64,000 nt of DNA from an uncultured Lachnospiraceae bacterium (GCA_910586315.1 CAJUIP010000017.1:10127-74126), one strand, 5' to 3'. Shown: positions 42,638 to 52,040, counted from the first letter of the stretch. Program-made: numbers and translations. Notes: generated by a model from the sequence alone, not told the origin.

Positions 42638-42747
42638 CCGGGGTTGTCGCAAAACAGCAGATTCTTGAGATATATCGTTCCAATACTTTCAGATATTGGA
42701 TATATATTGCAGAATTGCAGATTTTTGTGACAGCCCCGGTCTTTTTT
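42638..42747. terminator. Long bidirectional terminator hairpin (palindromic element C)
   Basis: CCGGGGTTGTCGCAAAA (42638-42654) pairs with TTTTTGTGACAGCCCCGG (42722-42739), and an inner part pairs around ATATAT/CAATA arms. TCTTTTTT follows on + for queT; TTATTTTT follows on - for gcvPB. At about 100 bases it is far longer than a usual terminator and is probably a mobile-like palindrome that serves as one. Confidence 0.75.
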
Positions 42748-44293
42748 ACTGCCTGCCTTCGTGTCGTTTATACGCCCTCCAGGTGGTGGCCAGAAGATGA
42801 ATGTCATGGAGATATTCTTCTTTAATCTGTGTGGCCAGAGCCGCTTTATGGGGAGCTGATTTTACAAGGTCCGGCGTGAGGTAGGCTTCCTCTGAAATGG
42901 CTTTGAAAATATCGGAAAATTCATCGATATCCGCTTTTGAGTAGGTTTCGCAGGGTTCCGGTGTGAAAGGCTCCGGAATAACTCTTGGGTGATGACTGGA
43001 AAAATAGCTTTGGAGGCCATAGTCTACAACCCGGCGGTCAATATCGTCCGTAGTAACCCCCGTTTCTTCCGTAAGAGGTTTCCAGCTTAATCGGGACTGC
43101 TCGATGCGCCTTACGCCTTCCGCAAGGGGAAGGGTGAGACCCTTTACCTCCGAAAGGCGGGCAAGCAGATAGTTGTTATTTAAAATAGAAAGCTCCGCCG
43201 CCTGTTTTAGGCCCTCTCCGCCCAGAGTCCGGATATAGGCGTAAGCCTTAAGGACTACGGATGGATTGCCGTAGAATTTACGGATTTTTCCGATGCTTTT
43301 TTCACGGTTATAATCAAAATAGTATTTATTTCCATCAAAGCGAATCGCCGGATTGGGGAGAAACGGTTCCAACTCGGCTGTGACGCCCTGTGCGCCGCAG
43401 GCCGGTCCCTGGCTTCCGTGGGGAGCAGAAAAGGATTTATGAAGGTTGTAGTGGCACATATCAAAGCCTGCATCCCTTGCTCTGGTGATGCCAAAAAGTC
43501 CGTTTAAGTTTGCCTGGTCGTAAATGCAGAGGCCGCCGACGGAATGAACGGCGTCTACAATCTCCCGGATGTGGGGATTGTAAAGCCCTGTATCTTCCGG
43601 GTTTGTAATCATTAAACCTGCCGTGCGCGAAGAAAGAGCGGCTTTTAATGCCTGCATATCAGGGTATCCCGATTTATCAGGCATCAAAGTGATGACCTTG
43701 TATCCGGCAGTGGCCGCCGCGCCGGGATTTCCGGGATGAGAGAGCATAGTAGTGATAATTTCATCTCTCTGCTCGCCCTTATGATATGTTTCATGATAAG
43801 CTCTCAGGACGAGAACGTTGGAAAAAATTGCCTGGCTGCCTCCTCCCGAAAGCAGGCAAAATGCGTCCATTCCGGAAATTTCCTTCAGGTATTCCTGGGT
43901 GTTGTATAAAATCTCCAAAATCCCCTGAACGCTTTCTTCGGGCTGGCAGGGATGCAGCTCCTTAATTTTCGGGCTTTTTGCAAAAGCTTCATGGATAACT
44001 GGATTGTATTTCATGGTGCAGGTTCCAAGGCCTATATCAATATCGAAAGCGGCTCCGATGGTCTCCTGAGACAGCCTTAGATAATGCCGGAGAACCTGAG
44101 GCTGGGACATTTCGGGAAGCTTTGGCGGTTTTTTCCGCAGGAGTCCCGAAGGTATGAGCTCACATGCGCCGGCAGTGGCCGCCAGTACCTCCGGTTCCAT
44201 TTCCGGAATAAGTACCCCTCGCTCCCCCTCGCTTCCCAGTTCCATGATGATAGGTTCATCCCATCGTGCTTCGTGAAAATTTGCTCGGTTCAT
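42746..44293 (-). CDS. gcvPB: Glycine dehydrogenase (decarboxylating) subunit 2
   Basis: This 515-aa PLP protein is the C-terminal half of glycine decarboxylase P-protein. The PLP lysine is in CHYNLHKSFSAPHGSQGPACG; other family stretches are GLGTCTMKYNPVIHE, LSGGGSQAIFSNVLVLRAYH and ITNPEDTGLYNPHI. With subunit 1 it decarboxylates glycine and passes the aminomethyl group to lipoyl-GcvH. Its start overlaps the gcvPA stop by 4 bases. Neither gcvT nor gcvH is in this window; instead the pair ends an operon with a peptide importer. Confidence 0.95.
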   Translation of the reverse strand: MNRANFHEARWDEPIIMELGSEGERGVLIPEMEPEVLAATAGACELIPSGLLRKKPPKLPEMSQPQVLRHYLRLSQETIGAAFDIDIGLGTCTMKYNPVIHEAFAKSPKIKELHPCQPEESVQGILEILYNTQEYLKEISGMDAFCLLSGGGSQAIFSNVLVLRAYHETYHKGEQRDEIITTMLSHPGNPGAAATAGYKVITLMPDKSGYPDMQALKAALSSRTAGLMITNPEDTGLYNPHIREIVDAVHSVGGLCIYDQANLNGLFGITRARDAGFDMCHYNLHKSFSAPHGSQGPACGAQGVTAELEPFLPNPAIRFDGNKYYFDYNREKSIGKIRKFYGNPSVVLKAYAYIRTLGGEGLKQAAELSILNNNYLLARLSEVKGLTLPLAEGVRRIEQSRLSWKPLTEETGVTTDDIDRRVVDYGLQSYFSSHHPRVIPEPFTPEPCETYSKADIDEFSDIFKAISEEAYLTPDLVKSAPHKAALATQIKEEYLHDIHLLATTWRAYKRHEGRQ

Positions 44294-45705
44294 CGGGACT
44301 CCTCCTTTGTGGCTTGTCTGAGGATATCACACAAGCGGTCAATTTCTTTCACAGTAGTAATTTCGCTGATGCAGTAGAGCGCGCTTTGCCCCAGCTTTGG
44401 AAAATCTCCGGAAAGGTCTTTGCCGCCGAAAATTTTATGTTTCAAAAGAAACTTGTTTATTTCCTGAACAGTTTTGCCGCAGGGGTCAAAATTAATGATG
44501 AATTCCTGAAATTTCGTACCGCCCAGAGGGTCTACGGAAATCTGAGGAATTTCGGACAGCTTTTTGACTGCATAGCTGGTCCTTCGCATAATCTGTTCGC
44601 CCAGCTCCCTCATTCCGCCGGGTCCCATTAAGGCAAGATAAACACCGGCCGCAATGGCCCACAGGCCGGAAGCGGTTCCGAAGTACTCATTGGCCAGTTC
44701 GCGGCTTCCATGGGAGCACCGCTCGTTCAAAGCGCGTCCCCAGCCGAATTCCCCCTCGTTTTGCGTCTGAGCGATTCCGTAAAGGTAGGTTGGGATTTCC
44801 TTTATATAGCGGGGGTCATCCCGGACGCCGATGAAACCGGCGCAGCCGCCGCCGTAATGCATTCCAATTCCCAGCGGTTCGATGTCTCCGCATACGATAT
44901 CGGCTCCATAATTGGCGGGGCTTTCTACTACGCCCAGGGAAGCAACGTCAGGAGAAACAATGAAAACAGCTCCGGTTTCGTGAGCCATGCGGCCGATTTC
45001 TTCCGCATTTTCTTCAAAAAAACCGAGATAGGACGGGTTTTCCAAAAAGACCGCGGCTGTTTTGTCTGACAGCATAGTACGCAGTTTCGCCAGGTCTGCC
45101 CGCCCGGTTTTTGGGTCACAGTCCATGATACGGATCTGTGCCACACCGCGGCAGTAGCTTTTCACCTGTGAGAGGATTTCAGGATTCATTGTGGCGGGAA
45201 GCAGCAGTTCCTTTCTCTGACTGCTTCTTCCAAGCCGCAGGGCCATCCGCAGGGAAGAGCAAACCGCCTGTCCAGCATCATAGGTGGTATAACTGATTAC
45301 ATCCAGGTCCAGAAGTTCTCCCATCATGCTCTGATATTCAAAAATGGCCTGCATTTTTCCATGGTCCGAGTAGGTATCGCCGCAATATGCAGTAAGAAAC
45401 TCTGCCCGGCCTGCAATTTCATCACAAACAGCAGGAACAAAATGCCGGTAACATCCGGCCCCAAGAAAGTTCAGATACTCATTACAAGAGTTGTTCTTTT
45501 CGAGAATAGATTCCAGGTGCGTTTTCAGGGCGTGTTCTCCGGGAATGGGCTCCGGCAGATTTAACGGCCTGTCAAGGCGGAGATCTTCTGGGATAACGCT
45601 GTTATATAAGTCTGAAACAGAAGAAATACCAAGGGCGTCCATCATTTCTTTTTTTGCCTTTGGGGCGCTGTTTGGCATATATGGATATACAAAGTCTTTT
45701 TTCAT
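44290..45705 (-). CDS. gcvPA: Glycine dehydrogenase (decarboxylating) subunit 1
   Basis: This 471-aa protein is the N-terminal half of P-protein, complete in length: YPYMPNSAPKAKKEMMDALG, FLGAGCYRHFVPAVCDEIAGR, YTTYDAGQAVCSSLRMA and the GIGMHYGGGCAGFIG loop are characteristic. It forms a heterotetramer with subunit 2. It starts 21 bases downstream of the second ATPase gene, so it is part of the importer operon. Confidence 0.95.
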   Translation of the reverse strand: MKKDFVYPYMPNSAPKAKKEMMDALGISSVSDLYNSVIPEDLRLDRPLNLPEPIPGEHALKTHLESILEKNNSCNEYLNFLGAGCYRHFVPAVCDEIAGRAEFLTAYCGDTYSDHGKMQAIFEYQSMMGELLDLDVISYTTYDAGQAVCSSLRMALRLGRSSQRKELLLPATMNPEILSQVKSYCRGVAQIRIMDCDPKTGRADLAKLRTMLSDKTAAVFLENPSYLGFFEENAEEIGRMAHETGAVFIVSPDVASLGVVESPANYGADIVCGDIEPLGIGMHYGGGCAGFIGVRDDPRYIKEIPTYLYGIAQTQNEGEFGWGRALNERCSHGSRELANEYFGTASGLWAIAAGVYLALMGPGGMRELGEQIMRRTSYAVKKLSEIPQISVDPLGGTKFQEFIINFDPCGKTVQEINKFLLKHKIFGGKDLSGDFPKLGQSALYCISEITTVKEIDRLCDILRQATKEESR

Positions 45706-45726
45706 TGGCGCTACACTCTTTCTGAA

Positions 45727-46692
45727 TTATATCCCGTTGATTTCCCTGGCGAAGTGGCATGCGACAAAATGCTTTGGCATGATCTCCTCCAGAGCCGGCT
45801 CTTTTTGATGACACTGTTCTTTGGCATAAGGACATCTGGCGGCAAAACGGCATCCGGGCTTTGGATTTATGGGAGAGGACAGCTCTCCGCGCAGCAACTG
45901 GCGCTTTTTCTTTTCCGTTCCGTATACAGGGAGCGGGACCGCGGCTAAAAGCGCTTTGGTATATGGGTGGAGACGATTCAGGAAGATATCTTTATCGCTG
46001 GCTAATTCCACCATTTTTCCCAGATACATCACGAGAATTTCATCTGAAATATGTTTTACAACAGATAAGTTATGGGTGATAAACAGGTAGGTGAGATTTC
46101 GCTCTTCCTGGAGGTCCTGCATTAAATTGAGGATCTGTGCCTGAATGGAGACATCCAGGGCGGAAACCGGTTCATCACAGACAATAAATTTTGGATTTAA
46201 AGCCAGCGCTCTGGCTACTCCAATGCGCTGGCGCCTCCCGCCATCAAGCTCATGGGGATAGGAATTTGCCAGACGCCTTGCCAAGCCGACGGTGTCCATA
46301 AGCTCCAGAACCTGCTTTTCCAGATCCGCTTTGGAGGAAACCCGGCGGTAAATCTGGAGGGGTTCGGCGATGATTTCACTGACCGACTGCCGGGGATTCA
46401 GGGAAGCAAAGGGATCCTGAAAGATCATCTGCATATTCTGACGGACATTTTTAAGATCTGCCTTGGTGAGGTCGCTGATATCCTTTCCCTCAAAGAGAAT
46501 CTGGCCGTCCGTTCGTTCCAAAAGATGCACTAACACACGGCCCAAGGTGGACTTACCGCATCCGGATTCGCCGACAACGCCAAGGGTTTTTCCTTCCTCA
46601 ATGGAAAAACTGACCCCATCCACCGCATGGAGAGTTCCTTTTGGCGTTTTAAAATATTTTTTTATGTTTTTTGCTTCTAAAATAGCTGCCAA
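45727..46692 (-). CDS. Peptide-type ABC importer ATPase, OppF/DppF-like
   Basis: This 321-aa ATPase has Walker A GESGCGKST, a Q-loop MIFQDPFASLNPRQ, a signature-like HELDGGRRQRIGVARALAL and Walker B FIVCDEPVSALDVS. The signature motif reads DGGRRQR where LSGGQRQR or FSGGQRQR is usual (S replaced by D). The C-terminal oligopeptide-type extension holds the cysteines CRFAARCPYAKEQC. It energises import with the neighbouring ATPase and permeases. It starts 12 bases after the previous gene. Confidence 0.93.
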   Translation of the reverse strand: MAAILEAKNIKKYFKTPKGTLHAVDGVSFSIEEGKTLGVVGESGCGKSTLGRVLVHLLERTDGQILFEGKDISDLTKADLKNVRQNMQMIFQDPFASLNPRQSVSEIIAEPLQIYRRVSSKADLEKQVLELMDTVGLARRLANSYPHELDGGRRQRIGVARALALNPKFIVCDEPVSALDVSIQAQILNLMQDLQEERNLTYLFITHNLSVVKHISDEILVMYLGKMVELASDKDIFLNRLHPYTKALLAAVPLPVYGTEKKKRQLLRGELSSPINPKPGCRFAARCPYAKEQCHQKEPALEEIMPKHFVACHFAREINGI

Positions 46693-46704
46693 AATGTATT
46701 CCTC

Positions 46705-47673
46705 CTAATCGTTTATGTATTTTACGCAACGGACAATATGGCCGGGAGCCACCTCCACCGGAGAAAATTTTTCTTTCGTACAGCGGTCCTGGCAATCAGG
46801 ACAGCGAAGACAGAAACTGCATCCTTTCGGAAGATTGGTCGGATCCGGCATGAGACCCTTGATGGGTTTTAGCCGCCGTACATCCTCGTTAAAGTTGGGA
46901 ATGGAACCAAAGAGTCCGATGCTGTACGGATGCATGGTGTGATTGTAGATATGATCCAGGGTGCCATATTCTACGATTTCTCCGGCATACATAATGGCGG
47001 CTTTGTCGCAGATATCGGCAACAACCCCAAGATCGTGGGTAATCAGGATCAATGTGGTTTTAAGTTCTTTAATAATGCGTTCAATCATCTCAAGGACCTG
47101 CGCCTGTATGGTTACATCCAAAGCTGTGGTGGGCTCGTCGGCGATCAGAAGAGAAGGGTTTCTTGCCAGGGCGATGGCGATGATAACACGCTGCTTCATT
47201 CCGCCGGAGAACTGATGTGGATAATCAGAGTATCTTTCTCCCGGAATTCCCACCATTTCCAGCATTTTCTTTGCCCTTTGGGTGGCTTCCAGACGTGATA
47301 CCTTTTCGTGCAGATGGATGACCTCACAGATCTGGTCGCCGACAGTAATCACAGGGTTCAGGGCTGTCATGGGATCCTGGAAAATCATGGATATCTTTTC
47401 TCCGCGGAGCTTTCTTAATTCGCTCTGAGAAAGCTTTGTTAAATCTCTGCCCTCAAAGATAATTTCACCGCTTTTAATTCTTCCCGGAGGGGAAGTGATA
47501 AGCTGCATAATGGACAGGGCTGTGGTGGTCTTTCCAGCTCCCGTTTCGCCCACCAGACCAAGAGCTTCTCCTCTTTCCAGGGTAAAGCTTAAATGATTCA
47601 CCGCCTGAACAATGGATTTGCCGGAAGTATATTCTACGGTTAAATTGCGAACTTCTAAGATAGGTTCTGCCAT
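46705..47673 (-). CDS. Peptide-type ABC importer ATPase, OppD/DppD-like
   Basis: This 322-aa ATPase has Walker A GETGAGKTT, MIFQDPMTALNP (Q-loop), the signature FSGGMKQR, Walker B LLIADEPTTALDV, and a C-terminal region with CSFCLRCPDCQDRC, typical of the oligopeptide type and sometimes binding an Fe-S cluster. I chose the ATG at 47673 with GGAGGGAAAT upstream; the open frame reaches further, into the permease gene, without coding character. Confidence 0.93.
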   Translation of the reverse strand: MAEPILEVRNLTVEYTSGKSIVQAVNHLSFTLERGEALGLVGETGAGKTTTALSIMQLITSPPGRIKSGEIIFEGRDLTKLSQSELRKLRGEKISMIFQDPMTALNPVITVGDQICEVIHLHEKVSRLEATQRAKKMLEMVGIPGERYSDYPHQFSGGMKQRVIIAIALARNPSLLIADEPTTALDVTIQAQVLEMIERIIKELKTTLILITHDLGVVADICDKAAIMYAGEIVEYGTLDHIYNHTMHPYSIGLFGSIPNFNEDVRRLKPIKGLMPDPTNLPKGCSFCLRCPDCQDRCTKEKFSPVEVAPGHIVRCVKYIND

Positions 47674-47684
47674 AATTTCCCTCC

Positions 47685-48563
47685 TTAAACCTTCAGTTTT
47701 GGATCCAGGGCGTCGCGAAGGCCATCCCCCAGAATATTGAAGGCGAATACAGTAATCATAATCATTATGCCCGGGAAGGTTACAACCGGCCAGAAGTCGC
47801 GGATATAAGCGCGTCCGGCAGAAAGCATGGACCCCCATTCCGGCGTGGGCGGGGTAATGCCAAGTCCCAGGAAGCTTAAGGAAGCAGCAGAAAGAATTGC
47901 GATGGCAATACTCATGGTAGCTTGGACGATGATAGGAGCCAGGCAGTTAGGCAGTATGTGCTTCACGATTAAGCGGAAGTCGCTGGCGCCGATGGAACGG
48001 GCCGCTTCAATATACTCCATTTGCTTTACCGACAGAATGGAGGCCCGGACAATCCTTGCGTACCCGGGAATAGCGCCGATTCCCACAGCAACAATTAGGT
48101 TTCCAAGGCCGGGGCCCAGGGCGGCGGCGATGGAGAGGGCAAGAAGAATATTTGGAATTGCCAGAACTACGTCAACGATTCTCATGATGATATTATCGGC
48201 AAGCTGACCGTAAAATCCGGCGATGCATCCCAAAACAACCCCTGCCAGACAGGAAAAAGATACGGAAATCAATCCCACCGCCAGGGAGTAACGGGAGCCA
48301 TAAATCAGACGGCTTAAAATGTCCCTCCCATAATCGTCAGTTCCAAAAAGAAATTCTTTACAGGGATAGGTAAACTGACGGGACAGATCCTGGTCGTCTG
48401 GTCCATAAGGAGCGATCTGCTCGGCGAATATGGCCATCAGTATCAGAAGGACAATGACACCGAGGCTTAAAATTGCCATTTTGTTTTTAGCAAATCTTCC
48501 CATGATTTCTTTCATCTGGCTCTGCTTTTTTATAACAATTTCAGCTTGTGTTTTCTCAGGCAT
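47685..48563 (-). CDS. Peptide-type ABC importer permease, OppC/DppC-like
   Basis: This 292-aa membrane protein has six segments including the N-terminal anchor, an extracytoplasmic part with the DPP-type motif FLFGTDDYGRDILSRLIYGSR (quoted in part: GTDDYGRDILSRLIYG), and the permease EAA loop EAARSIGASDFRLIVKHILPN (in part). It pairs with the DppB-like gene, which it overlaps by 8 bases. Confidence 0.93.
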   Translation of the reverse strand: MPEKTQAEIVIKKQSQMKEIMGRFAKNKMAILSLGVIVLLILMAIFAEQIAPYGPDDQDLSRQFTYPCKEFLFGTDDYGRDILSRLIYGSRYSLAVGLISVSFSCLAGVVLGCIAGFYGQLADNIIMRIVDVVLAIPNILLALSIAAALGPGLGNLIVAVGIGAIPGYARIVRASILSVKQMEYIEAARSIGASDFRLIVKHILPNCLAPIIVQATMSIAIAILSAASLSFLGLGITPPTPEWGSMLSAGRAYIRDFWPVVTFPGIMIMITVFAFNILGDGLRDALDPKLKV

Positions 48564-49530
48564 TTGTCACAGCCCCCTTTCCGGCAGTCTGGGTTTTCTT
48601 GGGTTTGATATACTGAGACCGGATCCGCGGATCCACAAAAGCGTACAGGATATCAATAATCAGATTGACAATGGAGGTGGAGAAAGCGATTAACAGTACT
48701 CCGCCCTGGACAATCGGATAGTTTTGCAGCTTGATGGCATCCACCATGAGCTTTCCGATCCCGGCGATGGAGAATACGGTTTCTGCCATAACGGCGCCGC
48801 CCATCAGACGTCCGAACTGGAGGCCGGCAACGGTAATAATGGGAATCAGAGCGTTGGGAAGCGCATGGCGGAGAATAACGAACAGTTCTTTCTGGCCTTT
48901 TGCCCGGGCGGTACGAATGTAGTCCTGACGTACCACTTCCAGCATACTGGAGCGAGTCATCCGCATGATGGTGGCGGTTGAGTTCATCCCCAGGGAAATA
49001 ATGGGGAGAATCCAGTGTAAGGGGGTGGACAGTCCTGACGGAGGAAGTATTTTCCAGTTGACCGCAAAGATGATGATCAGCATCAGAGCCAGCCAGAAGT
49101 TGGGAATGGATACTCCCAGAAGAGAGAAGGAGGTGGCCAGATTATCAAAAATGGAATACTGCTTTGTGGCTGAAATAATTCCCATGGTTACGCCAAAACA
49201 CAGAGAAAGCAAGACTCCGGCTCCGGCCAGCTTGACCGTTGTTGGGAAACGATCCAGCAGTTCCTCAGTCACCGGACGTTTTGTGGAATAGGAGGTTCCC
49301 AGGTTTCCGCGAAGAACCCCTTTCATATAATTGATATATTGGACCAGATAGGGTTCATTTAATTTCAGATCATTCCGGAGCTGTTCCTTTTGTTCGATAG
49401 TAGCGCTGTCGCCTAACAGCATGTCCGCTGCATCACCGGGGGTAAAGTACATCATGGTAAAGATAATCAATGAAACCCCCAACAGGACCGGAATCATCAT
49501 AAGAACACGTTTTCCGATAAAACGAAGCAA
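48556..49530 (-). CDS. Peptide-type ABC importer permease, OppB/DppB-like
   Basis: This 324-aa permease has the family start RFIGKRVLMMIPVLLGVSL, FTPGDAADMLLGD, and the EAA loop DYIRTARAKGQKELFVILRH (in part). It ends IDILYAFVDPRIR. It lies 94 bases after the binding protein gene and has AAAGGAG upstream. Confidence 0.93.
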   Translation of the reverse strand: MLRFIGKRVLMMIPVLLGVSLIIFTMMYFTPGDAADMLLGDSATIEQKEQLRNDLKLNEPYLVQYINYMKGVLRGNLGTSYSTKRPVTEELLDRFPTTVKLAGAGVLLSLCFGVTMGIISATKQYSIFDNLATSFSLLGVSIPNFWLALMLIIIFAVNWKILPPSGLSTPLHWILPIISLGMNSTATIMRMTRSSMLEVVRQDYIRTARAKGQKELFVILRHALPNALIPIITVAGLQFGRLMGGAVMAETVFSIAGIGKLMVDAIKLQNYPIVQGGVLLIAFSTSIVNLIIDILYAFVDPRIRSQYIKPKKTQTAGKGAVTNA

Positions 49531-49624
49531 TTTTGTAACTCCTTTCTTCTATATAGAATGGATGCGCCCCGGCAAAAGCCGGGACACATCAAGAAGATTT
49601 ACGGATTGCACCTATTCAGCATAT

Positions 49625-51217
49625 CTATTCAGCGACGCTGATTTTCTCCATTTCAAGGTAGTTCATGGCATCAAATTCGAAGCCCTCCACCTTGTCAGAA
49701 AGTGCATAGATGGTCTTCTTAAATGCGATTGGAAGGCTCCATTTTGCTTCCCACAAGTAATCGCAGATTTCATGGTAGGCAGCAGAGCGTTCATTTACAT
49801 CATAGATACCTTTGGCGTCTGCCAGCATCTTATCTAGTTCGGCATTGTTGGAATTTAAGCGGTCGCCGAATGCAGAGTCATAAATGATAAGAGTGCTGGC
49901 GGGGTCAGAGGCGCTTCCGTTTCGGATACCAACCTGAAGCGTGTTGCCCTGAGCCAGATAAGCAGCTACTTCAGCAGTGGAAACGTTGGTTTCTACTCCG
50001 ATCTGTTTCCACATGTTTTGAATGGCTTCTGTAATTCTCTGCATTTCTTCCAACGGCTGTACAACGAAATTGATGGTCAGGCCGTCTGCATATCCTGCTT
50101 CTGCCAACAGTGCCTTGGCTTTTTCCACATCATAAAGGTTAGGATCGTAGGTTTTTGCTCCCAGGAGTGTTGTGGGCATGATGCTGTCAGCCACTGTTGC
50201 GGTTCCTTTGTATACGGCATTGACAATAGCTTCACGGTCAATGGCAAATACCAGAGCCTGGCGGACGCGGATATCAGATAAAACGGGATCCTGCATGTTA
50301 AATGTGACCGTGGTGTACTGATAACCAGTCCCCATTTCCACACGGAGCCCTTCTGCCTCCTCAAGACGGGCTACCTCGCTGGCCAGAACGTTCAAGCAGA
50401 TATCAGCGTTTCCGGTTTCCATCTCAATGACGCGGTTGGCGGATTCTGTGATGATCTTAAACACGATGTTGGGAGTTTTCGGGGTCTCTCCCCAGTAGTT
50501 TTCATTGGCGACCAGGCGGAGCTCTGTTCCGGTCTGCCATTCCGCAAGTTTATAGGGGCCCGTGCCTACGGGAGCATGGCCGTAAGCATCTTCCCCCAGC
50601 TCTTCCACAGCGCGCTTGCAGACAATGCCGCCGCGCTGCCCGTTTAAGGTGTCAAAAATGGATGCATCCGGGGATTTTAATTTTATCTCAACAGTTAAAT
50701 CATCAATGACTTTGGTATTTTCTCCATCAAAGGATTTATAAGTAGAGGAACTTCCGGGATTGGTGCAGGCACGGGCGATGGTGTAGCGGACGTCCTCGGC
50801 AGTGAGCGTATCTCCATTATGGAACTTAACGCCTTCACGAAGATAGAAACGGAATGTAGTATCGTCAATCTGTTCCCATTTTTCGGCGAGGGCAGGCACC
50901 GGAGATTTATTTTCATCCAGTGTAATCAGGGTGTCATAAATCTGAACGGTTACTGCTCCGCAGGACATCTTTCCCTGTGCCTGGGGATCCAGAGTTGTGG
51001 GCTCTTCCCAGTGGGCGATGGTCAGTGTGTCCTTGTAGGTGGGGGTGGTACTGGTACTGGTGCTAGTGCTAGTGCCAGTGTCAGTGTTGCCAGCATTGGC
51101 CGGGGCATCGGCAGAGCCATTCGGGCTGCTTTTTTGTCCGCACCCCGCGGCCAGAAGAGATGTCATGGTCAATGCCAGAAACAGGGACATGATACGTGAT
51201 ACTTTCCTTCTTTTCAT
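49625..51217 (-). CDS. Peptide-type ABC importer substrate-binding lipoprotein
   Basis: This 530-aa SBP_bac_5-family protein has a lipoprotein signal peptide ending LLAAGCGQ (lipobox with Cys at about 26), then a flexible Thr/Ser/Gly/Asn linker with TSTSTSTS dipeptide repeats, and the typical sequences LTIAHWEEPTTLDPQ, YDTLITLDENKSPVPALAEKW, FYLREGVKFHNGDTLTAEDV and GTGPYKLAEW. It captures peptides or peptide-like compounds, or other solutes such as nickel chelates and glycosides that members of this family bind. The actual ligand is unknown. Confidence 0.93.
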   Translation of the reverse strand: MKRRKVSRIMSLFLALTMTSLLAAGCGQKSSPNGSADAPANAGNTDTGTSTSTSTSTTPTYKDTLTIAHWEEPTTLDPQAQGKMSCGAVTVQIYDTLITLDENKSPVPALAEKWEQIDDTTFRFYLREGVKFHNGDTLTAEDVRYTIARACTNPGSSSTYKSFDGENTKVIDDLTVEIKLKSPDASIFDTLNGQRGGIVCKRAVEELGEDAYGHAPVGTGPYKLAEWQTGTELRLVANENYWGETPKTPNIVFKIITESANRVIEMETGNADICLNVLASEVARLEEAEGLRVEMGTGYQYTTVTFNMQDPVLSDIRVRQALVFAIDREAIVNAVYKGTATVADSIMPTTLLGAKTYDPNLYDVEKAKALLAEAGYADGLTINFVVQPLEEMQRITEAIQNMWKQIGVETNVSTAEVAAYLAQGNTLQVGIRNGSASDPASTLIIYDSAFGDRLNSNNAELDKMLADAKGIYDVNERSAAYHEICDYLWEAKWSLPIAFKKTIYALSDKVEGFEFDAMNYLEMEKISVAE

Positions 51218-51258
51218 AGGTAGATATCCTCCTTTTTATGATCGGCCTTATGGCCAAA

Positions 51259-51927
51259 TTATTTATTGAATTTTCTTAACTCAGCAATGGCATCTGTCAA
51301 TCCAACGGTAAAGAGCTGGTCTACATTCCATAAGGGGTCGCCGCCGGAACGGAAATGCTCGCGTAAGGTTAGTTCTCTGGCAACAGATTCTTCCGCTTTT
51401 TTCAGTGCATCTTCATATCCGTCCGGAGGCAGTACTACTACTCCGTCGGCATCACCGAATACGTAATCTCCAGGGTTTACATGGGCTCCGGAACAGACAA
51501 CGGGAATCTGCACTTCTCCGGTAGCCCCGTAAATCATAGTGGTAACGGCGGAGATTCCGGTGCAGAAAACAGGCATATCCAGTTTTTCGATGGCCCGGGA
51601 ATCCGTTGCGGGACCGTCAATGACGATTCCTGCCATGCCGCGGCTTTGTGCATAGGTTGCGACCATTTCCCCACAACAGGCAAAGGTATGATCTCCACAG
51701 CGGTCTACCACGATGACGGAACCTTTGGGCGCATGCTTGATTCCATAATAGAGAGCGCAGGAATCGCGTCCGGAAATCCGTACCGTGTAGGCAGGACCGA
51801 TCATCCGGTTATCGTCCCGGCGAATGGGTTTCATTTCCGGCTTCATATACCCTCCCCCGATATAATGGCCAACCGTGGCAGGGTCCACGGCCAGAAAACG
51901 TTTGATGAGTGCTTCATCCATGTTCAT
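51259..51927 (-). CDS. RraA-like / HMG aldolase-family protein
   Basis: This 222-aa protein has the RraA-fold signature CGEMVATYAQSRGMAGIVIDG and NPGDYVFGDADGVVVLP. The DGxxRD motif that carries an active-site Arg in 4-hydroxy-4-methyl-2-oxoglutarate aldolases reads DGPATDS, with Thr for Arg, so this member may not be a standard aldolase. It is the first gene of the leftward importer/glycine dehydrogenase operon, 41 bases before the binding protein gene. It has AAAGGAG upstream on the minus strand. Confidence 0.85.
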   Translation of the reverse strand: MNMDEALIKRFLAVDPATVGHYIGGGYMKPEMKPIRRDDNRMIGPAYTVRISGRDSCALYYGIKHAPKGSVIVVDRCGDHTFACCGEMVATYAQSRGMAGIVIDGPATDSRAIEKLDMPVFCTGISAVTTMIYGATGEVQIPVVCSGAHVNPGDYVFGDADGVVVLPPDGYEDALKKAEESVARELTLREHFRSGGDPLWNVDQLFTVGLTDAIAELRKFNK

Positions 51928-51968
51928 GTTGTATAACTCCTTTCATTAATAAGTTTTTAATTTCTGAA

Positions 51969-51997
51969 TTGACAGGTGCAAATAAGAGTTGTAAAAT
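51969..51997 (+). promoter_or_regulatory. Rightward promoter towards the amidase gene
   Basis: TTGACA (51969-51974), a 17-base spacer and TAAAAT (51992-51997). It overlaps the start of the leftward promoter region. Confidence 0.7.
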
Positions 51998-52013
51998 ACT
52001 AATATATTAGTAT
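51996..52013. promoter_or_regulatory. Perfect 18-bp palindrome between divergent promoters
   Basis: ATACTAATATATTAGTAT is its own reverse complement. It overlaps the -10 of both the rightward and leftward promoters, so it could be a regulator site or a consequence of AT-rich -10 sequences. Confidence 0.5.
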
Positions 52014-52040
52014 AATACTATTATTTGGAAGATTTTTCAA
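52012..52040 (-). promoter_or_regulatory. Leftward promoter of the importer operon
   Basis: On the minus strand TTGAAA (52035-52040), a 17-base spacer and TATTAT (52012-52017), about 85 bases before the rraA-like ATG. Confidence 0.65.

Noticed and set aside
51996..52013. Calling the 18-bp AT palindrome the main operator
   Set aside because: It is entirely explained by overlapping -10 elements in an AT-rich region, so it is listed only as a possible site.
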